Below are positions 42,898 to 52,479 of a stretch of DNA of 64,000 nucleotides, piece after piece. This DNA is from CAVQOB01 sp963714325. GTDB taxonomy: Bacteria; Pseudomonadota; Alphaproteobacteria; Rhizobiales; Hyphomicrobiaceae. How positions within the stretch are numbered: position 1 is the first letter of the stretch; every line of letters starts with the position of its first letter. The notes under the pieces were generated by a model. The model did no database searches and was not told the DNA's origin. It was given only the letters and a program-made list of their open reading frames with translations. The position numbers and the translations under genes were made by a program. Where the stretch lies: assembly GCA_963714325.1 (NCBI GenBank), contig CAVQOB010000015.1, forward strand, positions 1 to 64,000, read 5' to 3'.

Positions 42898-44883
42898 TCA
42901 GGCTGCCTTCGCCCCTCGCCCTGCAACCCGCGCGATATCACGCATGATCGCGTTGAGATCAAAATCCTTTGGCGTATAAACCGCAGCCACGCCGCCAGCC
43001 TTCATAGCCGCCGCATCCTCGGGCGGTATGATCCCACCGACGACGACCGGAATATCATCGAGCCCGGCGGCCCGCATGCGCTCGACGATTTCGCGCACCA
43101 GCGGCCCATGACTGCCCGAAAGAATTGACAGTCCAACGACATGCACGGCCTCGTCGAGTGCCGCGCGTACGATCTGCGCGGGCGTCAGCCGGATGCCTTC
43201 GTAGACAACTTCCATACCGCAATCACGCGCTCTGACTGCGATCTGCTCGGCGCCGTTGCTGTGCCCATCGAGCCCCGGCTTGCCGACCAGTATCTTGATT
43301 CGCCGACCCAGAAGTTTTGAAACGGCCGTGACTTCGGCCCGCACGGCCTCGATCCCTTTCGCTGACGCGGCAGCCGACTGGCCAACACCGGTCGGCGCCC
43401 GATATTCACCGTACACCGCCCGCAACGTTTGAGCCCATTCGCCAGTCGTCACGCCCGCCTTTGCACAGACGATCGACGGCTCCATGACATTGCCGCCCTC
43501 CTTCACCGCGCGTTCCAGCTCACCGAGCGCCAACGCTATTTTTTTACCATCGCGCTGTTGGCGCCATGCCTTGAGTCGCTCGACTTCCAGCGCTTCGAGC
43601 GCCGGATCGACCACCTCGATCGCCGCTGCACCGCCAGCCAGTGGCGAAATTTCGCTCTCCGTAAATCGATTGACGCCGACAACGACCTGCTCACCACTTT
43701 CGATGCGATTGAGCCGCGCCGCGTTGCTCTCGACCAATCGTCTCTTCATGTATTCGATGCCTTGCACCGCGCCGCCCATCGCATCGAGCTGCGCGAGTTC
43801 CGCCTTGGCCTCGGCCTTCAACGCGTCGACTTTTTTCTGAATCTCGATCGAACCATCGAAGATATCACCGTATTCCAGCAGGTCCGTTTCGTAAGCCAAT
43901 ACCTGCTGCATACGGAGCGACCATTGCTGGTCGAACGGTCGCGGCAATCCCAGCGCTTCATTCCATGCCGGCAGTTGAACCGCCCGTGCCCGTGCCCGCT
44001 TTGACAACGTCACCGCCAGCATTTCCAAGACGATCCGCGTGACATTGTTTTCCGGCTGCGGCTCCGTCAGGCCGAGCGAGTTGACCTGCACGCCATAGCG
44101 AAACAACCGATGCTTCGGATCGCTGACGCCATAGCGGTCACGCAGGATCTCGTCCCATAACTCCGTGAACGCACGCATCTTGCAGATCTCGGTGACGAAC
44201 CTGAGGCCCGCATTGACGAAGAACGAAATCCGCCCGGCAATGGCACCGAAATCTTTCTCCGCGATGTCGCCCGACGCCTTCACGGTGTCCAGCACCGCAA
44301 TCGCCGTAGCCAACGCGAAAGCCAGCTCCTGAACCGGCGTCGCGCCAGCTTCCTGCAGGTGATACGAACACACGTTGGTCGGGTTCCAACGCGGCAAGCT
44401 CGCCCCGGAGAAGACGATCGTATCCTTGATCAGCCCGAGCGACGGCGCCGGCGGAAAGATATACGTTCCGCGCGACAGATACTCCTTGATGATGTCGTTC
44501 TGAATCGTACCGGCAAGTTGATCGCGCGGCTGGCCGGTCTCGTCCGCCACCGCCACGTACAACGCCAGCAGCCAAGCCGCCGTCGCGTTGATCGTCATCG
44601 AGGTATTCATCGACGCGAGCGGGATGCCGTCGAGCAGCGCTCGCATATCGCCCAAGTGCGCGACCGGCACGCCGACCTTGCCGACCTCGCCGCGCGCCAA
44701 CTCATGGTCGGCGTCATACCCCGTCTGTGTCGGCAGATCGAAAGCGATCGAAAGCCCGGTCTGCCCCTTCGCCAGATTCAACCGGTAAAGCGCATTCGAT
44801 TTGGCAGCCGTTGAATGCCCGGCATAGGTCCGGAACATCCAAGGCTTGTCACGCATTGACGTGCCGCGAGAAATTTCCGCCAT
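42898..44883 (-). CDS. ecm: Ethylmalonyl-CoA mutase
   Basis: B12-dependent mutase converting (2R)-ethylmalonyl-CoA to methylsuccinyl-CoA in the ethylmalonyl-CoA pathway, 661 residues. The substrate barrel begins RTYAGHSTAAKSNALYR and includes AFDLPTQTGYDADHELARG and MNTSMTINATAAWLLALY. The C-terminal cobalamin domain has the DxHxxG motif (DGHSNG, about 538-543) followed by GLSILSGSHG and VVGGIIPPED. The protein is single-chain with both domains; methylmalonyl-CoA mutases of this group are longer or two-subunit. Neighbouring ccr, 760 bases away and divergent, supports Ecm over methylmalonyl-CoA mutase. Confidence 0.92.
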   Translation of the reverse strand: MAEISRGTSMRDKPWMFRTYAGHSTAAKSNALYRLNLAKGQTGLSIAFDLPTQTGYDADHELARGEVGKVGVPVAHLGDMRALLDGIPLASMNTSMTINATAAWLLALYVAVADETGQPRDQLAGTIQNDIIKEYLSRGTYIFPPAPSLGLIKDTIVFSGASLPRWNPTNVCSYHLQEAGATPVQELAFALATAIAVLDTVKASGDIAEKDFGAIAGRISFFVNAGLRFVTEICKMRAFTELWDEILRDRYGVSDPKHRLFRYGVQVNSLGLTEPQPENNVTRIVLEMLAVTLSKRARARAVQLPAWNEALGLPRPFDQQWSLRMQQVLAYETDLLEYGDIFDGSIEIQKKVDALKAEAKAELAQLDAMGGAVQGIEYMKRRLVESNAARLNRIESGEQVVVGVNRFTESEISPLAGGAAAIEVVDPALEALEVERLKAWRQQRDGKKIALALGELERAVKEGGNVMEPSIVCAKAGVTTGEWAQTLRAVYGEYRAPTGVGQSAAASAKGIEAVRAEVTAVSKLLGRRIKILVGKPGLDGHSNGAEQIAVRARDCGMEVVYEGIRLTPAQIVRAALDEAVHVVGLSILSGSHGPLVREIVERMRAAGLDDIPVVVGGIIPPEDAAAMKAGGVAAVYTPKDFDLNAIMRDIARVAGRGAKAA

Positions 44884-45004
44884 CGCTGTCCCCGCTCCAA
44901 TTCATGCCGCAGATTACTTCTGGCGGCAGAGTAGCGTGGCGATGCTGCGCTGCAAAACGTTTCCTGCGATGATCGTGGCCGATCAAGCCAATGCCGAGTA
45001 TGGC

Positions 45005-45328
45005 TCAGCCAGCGTTCGGCCGATCCCAGAACCGCGCCAGCAAAGCAACAGAGCCAATTCCGATCGAGACACCGAGCGACCCAGCCATGATCGCCCACAT
45101 CAACCATTGTTCCATTTTGTTGCTCGCAAACAGTTCAAACTGCGCAAAAACATAGTAAAACGTCAGCGATAAAAGGAAAACAAACGGAAAAATGAAGACA
45201 ATCATTGCAGGATTGGCCAATCCCTCACGGATGAACCACATTGCCGCGCAGCAAATCATCAGGATAACAAGAAAAGTCGAACCGTCAACTTCGACGATAT
45301 TGGTCATATGCTTGATTAATGTTTCCAT
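45005..45328 (-). CDS. Small membrane protein of unknown function
   Basis: 107-residue protein with about three membrane segments: FLVILMICCAAMWFIREG, IVFIFPFVFLLSLTFYYVFA and MWAIMAGSLGVSIGIGSVALLA. No family is recognised. It is placed between ecm and ccr on the ecm strand, 120 bases upstream of ecm, so it may be co-transcribed with ecm. A role in transport or sensing is possible but unsupported. Confidence 0.7.
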   Translation of the reverse strand: METLIKHMTNIVEVDGSTFLVILMICCAAMWFIREGLANPAMIVFIFPFVFLLSLTFYYVFAQFELFASNKMEQWLMWAIMAGSLGVSIGIGSVALLARFWDRPNAG

Positions 45329-45641
45329 GACTGCCCCTCTTGAACGAACTTAGGATATCCGTTCCTCGCAAGAACCCTGCCGACGCCATCGAGCTGGCCA
45401 AAGCGTCCCAAATCATTCTAGCGCCAAAACAGTTAAGGCTCGTTTACCGGATACCGCCAAGTCGAGCAGAGGCGTTCGCAGCAGTTTGCCGGCCGCACGC
45501 GCGCGACAGGCCGAAAGGCTGATGAAAACCGCCAGTTTTGCAGTGCAAATCACTATTCGCTAGTGCAATATAACGGCGATCGAGCCGACGCTGCAAAGGA
45601 GCCGGCCGGTCAATGCGACGCTTTCTGCCGGGAACTCGACC
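45329..45641. promoter_or_regulatory. Divergent upstream region of ccr
   Basis: About 310 bases with no gene between the small membrane protein and ccr. It must carry the ccr promoter and probably that of the membrane protein/ecm run. I see no clear -35/-10 pair or operator palindrome. Confidence 0.4.
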
Positions 45642-46943
45642 ATGACCACGCATGTCCAAACACTGCCGCCAGCACCTAAGCAGCCAGTCAAGGACCTCTA
45701 CGAAATCGGTGAAATCCCGCCTCTTGGGCACGTACCAAAAACGATGTACGCCTGGACCATCCGCGCCGAACGCCATGGTGACCCGGACAAAGCCATGCAG
45801 GTCGAAGTGATCCCGACCTGGCAACTCGACAGCCACGACGTCCTCGTTCTCGTGATGGCTGCCGGCGTCAATTACAACGGCGTGTGGGCAGCCCTCGGCA
45901 CGCCAATTTCGCCGATCAAAGACGTCCACAAAAATCCCTACCATGTCGCCGGCTCCGACGCCGCCGGCATCGTCTGGGCCGTAGGCTCCAAAGTGAAGCG
46001 CTGGAAAGTCGGCGACGAAGTCGTCATTCATTGCAACCAGGACGACGGTGACGATGAAGAATGCAACGGCGGCGATCCCATGTTCTCGCCCTCGCAACGC
46101 ATCTGGGGTTATGAAACGCCCGACGGCTCCTTCGCGCAATTTGCTCGCGTCCAGGATCGCCAACTCCTTGAACGCCCCAAGCATTTGACCTGGGAAGAGA
46201 GCGCCTGCTACACGCTCGTCCTCGCCACTGCGTACCGCATGCTGTTCGGTCACCGCCCGCATGTGCTCCGCCCCGGCCACAATGTTCTTGTCTGGGGCGC
46301 GTCGGGAGGTCTTGGCTCTATGGCCGTGCAGTTGATCGCAACGTCTGGCGCCAACGCCATCGGCGTCGTCTCCGAAAACGACAAGATCGACTTTGTAAAA
46401 AGCTTGGGAGCAAAGGGCGTCATCAATCGCAAGGAATTCAATTGCTGGGGCCAGCTGCCCAAGGTCAACACGGCCGAGTACGCCAACTGGATGAAGGAGA
46501 CGCGCAAGTTCGGCTCAGCCATCTGGCAGACAACCGGCAAGGGCAACAACGTCGATTTCGTCTTCGAGCATCCCGGTGAATCGACCTTCCCCGTCTCCGT
46601 CCTCATCGTGAAGCGCGGCGGTATGGTCGTGATCTGCGCCGGCACCACTGGCTACAATCTGACCATGGACGCGCGCTACCTCTGGATGCACCAGAAACGA
46701 GTCCAGGGTAGCCACTTCGCCAATCTTCTACAGGCTGCACAAGCAAACAAGCTCGTCGTTGAGCGCCGCGTCGATCCCTGCATGAGCGAAGTCTATCCTT
46801 GGGAGCAGATCCCGAAAGCTCACATGCGCATGCTCAAGAACGAACACAAGCCGGGCAATATGGCCGTCCTCGTCAGCGCCCAAACCACTGGCTTGCGTAC
46901 CTTCGAGGACGTGCAGGAACAAAGCCAGAAGCGGTTTGGGTGA
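45642..46943 (+). CDS. ccr: Crotonyl-CoA carboxylase/reductase
   Basis: Reductively carboxylates crotonyl-CoA to ethylmalonyl-CoA with NADPH and CO2, the key step of the ethylmalonyl-CoA pathway. 433 residues, start MTTHVQTLPPAPKQPVKD. MDR-superfamily fold: the substrate/CO2 pocket stretch AAGVNYNGVWAALGTP carries the conserved Asn; the nucleotide loop VWGASGGLGSMAVQLIA is at about 215-231; and HQKRVQGSHFANL has the conserved His. The CCR-specific insert with the acidic GDDEECNGG motif is present. The last codons overlap no other gene; DUF1428-VOC follows convergently. Confidence 0.97.
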   Translation: MTTHVQTLPPAPKQPVKDLYEIGEIPPLGHVPKTMYAWTIRAERHGDPDKAMQVEVIPTWQLDSHDVLVLVMAAGVNYNGVWAALGTPISPIKDVHKNPYHVAGSDAAGIVWAVGSKVKRWKVGDEVVIHCNQDDGDDEECNGGDPMFSPSQRIWGYETPDGSFAQFARVQDRQLLERPKHLTWEESACYTLVLATAYRMLFGHRPHVLRPGHNVLVWGASGGLGSMAVQLIATSGANAIGVVSENDKIDFVKSLGAKGVINRKEFNCWGQLPKVNTAEYANWMKETRKFGSAIWQTTGKGNNVDFVFEHPGESTFPVSVLIVKRGGMVVICAGTTGYNLTMDARYLWMHQKRVQGSHFANLLQAAQANKLVVERRVDPCMSEVYPWEQIPKAHMRMLKNEHKPGNMAVLVSAQTTGLRTFEDVQEQSQKRFG

Positions 46944-46951
46944 TTGCAAAA

Positions 46952-47743
46952 TTACGTCTTCGGCTGGACGATCACCATCCACGACACGCCGAACTTGTCG
47001 GCAACGGCACCGAAGCGCGGCGAGAAGAACGCCGTGCCGAGCGGCATCTGTACAGTGCCATCTTTGGCCAAAGCATTGAACAAGCGATCAGCTTCGGCTT
47101 CGGTCGCAACCGATACCGACAACGACATGCACTGGAAATCGAGCGGCCCCGTCTTCATGCCGTCCGACATCATGATCTCCGCTCCGGCAATGCGCAGCGA
47201 CGCATGCATGATCTTGTCATCAAGCGCTTTCGAAACCTTGTCCGGTCCAGGTTTGTCCGGATTGTCGCTGAAGCGCATCATCATCACGACCTCTGCGCCG
47301 AGTGCGATCTTATAGAAGTTGATCGCCTCCTCGCAGCGGCCCCGGAAGAAGAGATAGGGCTGGATGGCCGGCGCGCCGGCGGCAGCCTGCCCGACGAACG
47401 GCTTGAAGCCACCGAAGAACATGCGGCGGCCGTCGAACGGCATCGACTTCGGGTCCATCCCGGCCATGCGTGGGTCCTTCATCGCCTTGGCATTGACCTC
47501 GTCGCGGTGCGCCCGCGATCGATAGGTGATGATCCCAACGAAGACTGTCTCGTCGGGCTTCAGATCGACGCTCTGCGGGAATGAGGTGACTTTACCGGCT
47601 GGGGCGTCATCGGCTTCGACTTCGACACACGACAAAGCGCCGTGATCGCGCCAGACGGCGACGAATTGCTCAGCCTGCTTGCGATAAGCCTCGACATTCT
47701 TTGTCGGCACGGGAACAACGAACAGATCAGTGTAGTTGGACAT
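46952..47743 (-). CDS. DUF1428 - VOC (PhnB-like) fusion protein
   Basis: 263 residues from ATG 47743, with GAGGAGATGG upstream; the longer frame is not needed. Residues 1-115 are a DUF1428/YbaA domain (LFVVPVPTKNVEAYRKQAEQF, MKDPRMAGMD, PFDGRRMFFGGF). Residues 122-263 are a PhnB-type glyoxalase/VOC domain (QPYLFFRGRCEEAINFY, RIAGAEIMMSDG, FGVSWMVI). Usually these are separate small proteins; here they are joined in one frame. Substrates are unknown. A broken VOC gene follows upstream, suggesting this locus has collected such genes. Confidence 0.88.
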   Translation of the reverse strand: MSNYTDLFVVPVPTKNVEAYRKQAEQFVAVWRDHGALSCVEVEADDAPAGKVTSFPQSVDLKPDETVFVGIITYRSRAHRDEVNAKAMKDPRMAGMDPKSMPFDGRRMFFGGFKPFVGQAAAGAPAIQPYLFFRGRCEEAINFYKIALGAEVVMMMRFSDNPDKPGPDKVSKALDDKIMHASLRIAGAEIMMSDGMKTGPLDFQCMSLSVSVATEAEADRLFNALAKDGTVQMPLGTAFFSPRFGAVADKFGVSWMVIVQPKT

Positions 47744-47789
47744 AACCATCTCCTCGGTTTGTTGCATCAAGTATGGATGCTCTCGGCTT

Positions 47790-48277
47790 TCAATTGGCTG
47801 AGGCAGCAACTTCCAGCATCGCGATATCGGTCTTAATCATCTGCAACATCGCCTGCATCACGCGGCGCGCCTTGGCAGTGTCGGGATCGCACAGCAGATC
47901 GGAGAAGCAACGCGGCACAATCTGCCTGGACAGACCAAATTTATCCTTGAGCCAGCCGCACCGCACGGGCATGCCACCATCACTAGTCAATACCGCGCGA
48001 TAGCGATCAACGTCGGCTTGATCCTCGCAATCGACGGACATCGAGAGAGCATTGCTGAACGTCTCGTAAGGCCCGCCATTGAGCGCCAGAAATTGCAATC
48101 CCGCCAGTGCAATTTTTTCAACAGCACCGCACCTCCCTTGCCGCCGGAATAATCGACTGCGGATTTCTGCACGGTACCGACCGACGAGTTGGGGAATACG
48201 GCCGTCTAGAACTGGACGGCCTAACCGGCATTGCCGTCAATCCAACGACACAGTGTGACCTTCTGAGCTGTGGTCAT
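47790..48277 (-). pseudogene. VOC/PhnB-like gene with two in-frame stops and a frameshift
   Basis: On the minus strand ATG 48277 opens MTTAQKVTLCRWIDGNAG, then TAG, AVQF, TAG, TAVFPNSSVGTVQKSAVDYSG. The family normally reads EAVxFYT at this place, so a Glu and a Tyr codon have each become TAG. After about 48110 the frame shifts, and the rest (MQFLALNGGPYETFSNALSM to LEVAASAN) follows in another frame ending at 47790. The 102-residue second part alone lacks the first strand of the fold. It is a decayed paralogue of the VOC half of the neighbouring fusion protein. Confidence 0.85.
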
Positions 48278-48475
48278 GGGTAACCCTCTGACTGACATGA
48301 CCATGTTCTCAACGACGATTCGAAGCGGTCTGGTCCGCGGTCCGCATGTTAGCAGCATCGTCTCAGCCGTCGTGTGGCGCGGCGCCAAGATTTAATATAG
48401 CCGGCCTCAAGACCCCGAGCAGTTCGGCGGCTACGTAGCTGTTCAGCGCGGATGTGTTGATGATCTTGATGCAAA

Positions 48476-48551
48476 TGGTGCCGCAAGAGGGAATCGAACC
48501 CCCGACCCCGTGCTTACGAAGCACGTGCTCTACCGACTGAGCTATTGCGGC
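48476..48551 (-). tRNA. tRNA-Thr (anticodon CGT)
   Basis: Minus-strand cloverleaf of 76 nt including an encoded CCA. The acceptor stem gccgcaa/ttgcggc pairs perfectly; the D arm is gctcagtcggtagagc; the anticodon stem cgtgc/gcacg holds the loop ttcgtaa with CGT; and the T arm is ggggg-ttcgatt-ccctc. It decodes ACG. No repeat of its 3' end is found elsewhere in the window, so it does not mark an integrated element here. Confidence 0.97.
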
Positions 48552-48780
48552 GTTGATCGCGATGATGATCGCGACTGGCTGACTGAGCCTGCAGCGATGC
48601 CAGCGCCAGGAGCGCCCGAAGTCGGTCACCGCTGACCGGCAGTTGCGGCTCTGATACCCCAGAGCGCTATGCGATGCAAGCGAGGCAAACCAGGACCGAA
48701 CGGAAAAAAGCCGCCGATGCGGCCACCCCTTATCGTCCAGTGGGCATTTTCAATACTTTCAGTCCAGCTCGACTGATCGT

Positions 48781-50616
48781 TCAGCGCTTTGTACCGGCGG
48801 ATCGCGTCGAGCTGATGATGCTTGGGACGGACACCTCATCATCATCGACGGGACCTGGATCATCAGGCGCACGTTGCGTCAAAATGACCTTGGGCTCTGC
48901 CGCTAGCTTGCGACTCGGCTCGTCGCGGGTTGCCGATGCCGCACCGGTGCCCTTCAGATCCACTGTGGTGGTTTTGAGTGTGTCGACGCCGTTGCGCGAC
49001 GGCTCAGGTGTTGCCATCAGATAGTCTTGCGCGGAACGCTTGTGATCAAAGGCGAGCGGCGACTTTGCTGGCGAGACCGCCGAGGCATGAGCGCCATTCG
49101 ATGCTGGTTGGGCCGGCGTGGACGGTTTACCCGTGCGGATCGTCACTTCCACGGCGTCCTCGACACTGTCGACGACCGGTTTACGCACCGGTGTGCTGGC
49201 AGCACTGTCGCGGGCGATCTCCGGGCTGACAGCCTTGGAGGCGATCGGCACTGCGAGAATGCCATCGCCACCGGCCCCCAGCTGTACCAGTTCCTCCAAC
49301 CGTGATTTCAGCACCAGGGCGTCGGGTTGCTCGGCGGCAGCCAGGGGCACGCGCCACTCGTAGGCATCGAGACGGCCGGTCACCGGGGAAACCGGCGCCC
49401 AATTGTCGGAGACGATACCGTCGGCGGTCCAGACCGGATCACGCGGGGCATTGACGGCACGCGCCAACCATTCCCGGACCTTACCGGTGTGGCCATGTTG
49501 CTCACCTTCGATGCGCGCCATCAGCGTTGCGACGCGTTGCGTCACCTTATGATCCAGAAGTGGCTCAAGGGCAGCGCGTGCCGCCGTCCAATCACGCGCC
49601 TGCATGGCGTTTTCAGCGAGGGCGAGTGAGCCTTCGGGATCGCCGGGCGTGAGCTTGGCCAACTGGCGCAAGCGTTCCAGGCGGTCACTGATGCTGTCGC
49701 CAGTACGGGCATGAGCATAGGCCATCGCCAATTCGGGGTGCGGTGCGCTCTTCCAGGTGCGTTGGATGACTTTGGCGGCTTTCGGCGTTTGCCCGCGCGA
49801 GGCCAGGACACGACCGGCAATGGCAGCGGCCGGCACCAGTTCCGGCGCAAGATTGTGGGCTTCGAGCGCGAGATTCAGCGCCTTGTCGGAATTCTCTTCT
49901 TCGAGCGCCATCGCCTGCGCCGTCAACAGCACCGCGCGGCGGCGATCGGCGACAGGCTTTTCGATGTGGCCATGGCGCTTGGCTGTGGCCAGTGTATCAA
50001 GTGCGCCGTCCCAATCCTTGGATTTGCATTGCAGTTCGAAGAGCGCATCAACCGGCCAATCGGCCTTTGGATTGAGGCGTAAGGCGCGCTCCGCAAATTG
50101 ACGCGCGGCTTCCTGCTCACCGACCCGTTCGGCTTCGAGGAATAAGCCACGGAGGCCTAATTGTTCGGTATCCGGCGTGGCAAGCATCGCTTCGAAAATG
50201 CGCCGTGCGGTCGCACTGTCGCCGGACAACTGTGCGGTCTGCGCGCGCAGCAGATGCGTCAACGGCTCGTTGGGCAAAGACTTGCGCGCTTGTATGGCGG
50301 CGCGAGTGGCGCCCGCCTTGTCGCCAGAGCCGATGGCAATCAAACCACTTGAGAGTGCGGTGAGACCACGCTGCTCGCGGCGGCGGACAAACATCTGACC
50401 AACAGCCGCAGGACTGCGCCAGAGCTGGCGCAGAATCGACCAAGCCAGGACGGCGAAAGCGACGAACAACGCAAGCAGCACAACGGCGCGGAAAACTGAG
50501 GTCTCCACAACGTAACCTTGCCAATCCAGTGTCAGCGTACCGGGACTATCGGCCAACCAATGCAAACCGACCGCAGCAGCGGCGACGGCCAGCAGAAACA
50601 GAACGAGGCGAACCAT
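48781..50616 (-). CDS. hemY: HemY-type protoheme synthesis/TPR membrane protein
   Basis: Membrane-anchored protein of 611 residues. Two N-terminal helices (about 1-20 and 40-63, AVVLLALFVAFAVLAW) are followed by a TPR-rich region to about residue 400, as in HemY_N family proteins encoded with hemD/hemX. The last 180 residues are low-complexity Pro/Ser/Ala-rich, an alphaproteobacterial extension. The start overlaps the mic60 stop by one base (TGATG), so translation is coupled. The name hemY is historical; the exact role in haem synthesis is unclear. Confidence 0.9.
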   Translation of the reverse strand: MVRLVLFLLAVAAAAVGLHWLADSPGTLTLDWQGYVVETSVFRAVVLLALFVAFAVLAWSILRQLWRSPAAVGQMFVRRREQRGLTALSSGLIAIGSGDKAGATRAAIQARKSLPNEPLTHLLRAQTAQLSGDSATARRIFEAMLATPDTEQLGLRGLFLEAERVGEQEAARQFAERALRLNPKADWPVDALFELQCKSKDWDGALDTLATAKRHGHIEKPVADRRRAVLLTAQAMALEEENSDKALNLALEAHNLAPELVPAAAIAGRVLASRGQTPKAAKVIQRTWKSAPHPELAMAYAHARTGDSISDRLERLRQLAKLTPGDPEGSLALAENAMQARDWTAARAALEPLLDHKVTQRVATLMARIEGEQHGHTGKVREWLARAVNAPRDPVWTADGIVSDNWAPVSPVTGRLDAYEWRVPLAAAEQPDALVLKSRLEELVQLGAGGDGILAVPIASKAVSPEIARDSAASTPVRKPVVDSVEDAVEVTIRTGKPSTPAQPASNGAHASAVSPAKSPLAFDHKRSAQDYLMATPEPSRNGVDTLKTTTVDLKGTGAASATRDEPSRKLAAEPKVILTQRAPDDPGPVDDDEVSVPSIISSTRSAGTKR

Positions 50617-52328
50617 CAGTTGTTGCCTTTCTTCGGCTCGGTGCCACCAGCCAGCGACGTCTTGAGTTGCGCTTCAAGGCCGGCGAGCGTGGTGTCGACA
50701 GCGTGGCGGGCCTCGATGCGCTTGAACCAGGCTTGGGCCGGAGTCATCACCTTCGGTGACAGCATCTTGGCTTCCATGATGACATCACCCAGGCGGGCGT
50801 CCTTCAGGCCGGATTCGATGCGGCCGATGACGGCTTCGGTGCTGGTATCGCCGGGCGCATGATTGACCTTACGGACGCGAACGATCGATTTCGCGCCGGA
50901 GAGCAAGCGATCAACGACGCCCGCTTCGGCAGGTTCAACATCGATATCGAGCATAGCGTTGGCGAGCGAACGGAACTCGGTGCCAAGCGCCGGGAGCGTT
51001 GAGACACCATCGTTTTGGAGGGTTTCGAGGACGCCAAGATTGAGTGAGCTGCCAGCGACTTTCTTGACGGCTGCGAGTTCAGCATTGAACTTGCCGCCGC
51101 GGTCGAGTGCGCGTTTCAGATTAGCGAGTTCGAGCGAAAGGACGATCCGCTCGGCATTGACGTTGCGGTCCTGCTCACTCTTGATGACGCCTTGGACGTT
51201 TTTTTCCAGTGATGCGATCTGGGCTGCGACCGGCGCCAGCGCAGATGTGACATCGGCGGGTTTGGCGCGCGATCCGAGATCACCGCGCAAAGCGTCGAGC
51301 GAGGTCTTGAGGGTACCGGCGTCGTCGGTCAGGGATTTCAGCGAGAGTTCAAGGGCTTGAGCGCGCTGACTGAGGCGGGTGGATTCGGTCTTGATGCCAG
51401 CCAGATCGCGATCGATACGCTGTGTGCCGGCACGGGCGGCTTCGCTCGCTTCGTTAGCGGCGGTGACGCGCGTTTCGACATCCTTGGCGACGTCGCGGCG
51501 GAGTGTCGTGGTGGCGGTTGTCAGCGCTGTTTCAAGATCGGCCAGTTTGCCGGAGATCTGGGCGAGTTGCGGCACGCGGCCGGTGCGTTGGGGATCGTTG
51601 GCGGCAGCGGCAATCGTGCTCAGCTGTTCTTCGAGCTTCTGCATGCGTGCGGCCGTCTCGGAGCTATTCGAAGCCTGTCCAACTTTGGCGGTGAGATCCT
51701 TGTTGTTCTCGGCGATGCGCCCCTGGGCTTCGCTCAATCCTCGCGCCAGGTCTTCAAGTTTGGTCAGTCGAGCATCAGCCTGTGCCAATTTGGCGGTTGC
51801 GTCAGCGGCGGCGGTCGGTTGCGCACGTTCGCGGAGCCCTTGCTCAAGGGCGGTGAGGCGGCGCGCGACAGCCGGGCTTGGCTCTTGCGTCGTCTGGGAG
51901 GCAGGATCCCCGAAGCCGAGCAGTGGCAGCGCGAACGTCGATCCGACCAGAGCAAGCGCGCCGCCAATCAGTCCAGCGCCAAGCAGTGAGGCCATTCCCG
52001 ATGTGCTGCCGGAAGCCACAGCGGCTGAGGCGGGAATAGCAGTCGTGGCGCCGGGATAGGGCTTGCTGGACGGGGCAGCGTTCGTAGTCGCCGTCGACTT
52101 GACCTCGACCTTCGCCGCATTGGCCACGGTTGCGGCAGCGCCGGCGCTCGATGGACTGTTGGGCATGCCCGTGCCCGCCGGCTTCGCGGCATTTCCTGAG
52201 GCGGGCGTTGCCGGCGTGACGACTTCGGTCGCTTTGAGATCAATCGTGGCATGCGGCCGCTTGATCGACTGGGGGTCAGCGGGTTTCGCAGGTTGCGATT
52301 TGTTGCGGTCGTCTTTCTGATCGGTCAT
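50616..52328 (-). CDS. Mitofilin/Mic60-like inner-membrane protein
   Basis: 570 residues from ATG 52328 (MTDQKDDRNKSQPAKPAD); the longer frame reaches into hemD and is rejected. A Pro/Ala-rich N-terminal tail is followed by one helix at about 112-138 (MASLLGAGLIGGALALVG), then a long coiled-coil region (about 160-430) and the C-terminal mitofilin signature with ARLGDVIMEAKML and QAWFKRIEARHAVD. Alphaproteobacterial Mic60 shapes intracytoplasmic membranes or contacts the outer membrane. Gene order hemD-mic60-hemY is conserved in this class and supports the call. Confidence 0.9.
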   Translation of the reverse strand: MTDQKDDRNKSQPAKPADPQSIKRPHATIDLKATEVVTPATPASGNAAKPAGTGMPNSPSSAGAAATVANAAKVEVKSTATTNAAPSSKPYPGATTAIPASAAVASGSTSGMASLLGAGLIGGALALVGSTFALPLLGFGDPASQTTQEPSPAVARRLTALEQGLRERAQPTAAADATAKLAQADARLTKLEDLARGLSEAQGRIAENNKDLTAKVGQASNSSETAARMQKLEEQLSTIAAAANDPQRTGRVPQLAQISGKLADLETALTTATTTLRRDVAKDVETRVTAANEASEAARAGTQRIDRDLAGIKTESTRLSQRAQALELSLKSLTDDAGTLKTSLDALRGDLGSRAKPADVTSALAPVAAQIASLEKNVQGVIKSEQDRNVNAERIVLSLELANLKRALDRGGKFNAELAAVKKVAGSSLNLGVLETLQNDGVSTLPALGTEFRSLANAMLDIDVEPAEAGVVDRLLSGAKSIVRVRKVNHAPGDTSTEAVIGRIESGLKDARLGDVIMEAKMLSPKVMTPAQAWFKRIEARHAVDTTLAGLEAQLKTSLAGGTEPKKGNN

Positions 52329-52479
52329 GAACGCACTACTCCGGGGGAACGCAAGCGGCCACGAGCGCGTTGGCGCTGCGGGCAAAACATCTGGATTCGG
52401 TCTCGTGTAACTCTGTTTGTGGCCTAGCCCGCCATCGGGTGGGTCTCGACAATGTCGTTGGACTTGATTTTGGACCCTT

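Noticed and set aside
48476..48551. tRNA-Thr as attachment site of an integrated element
   Set aside because: No integrase gene nearby and no copy of the tRNA 3' end elsewhere in the window.
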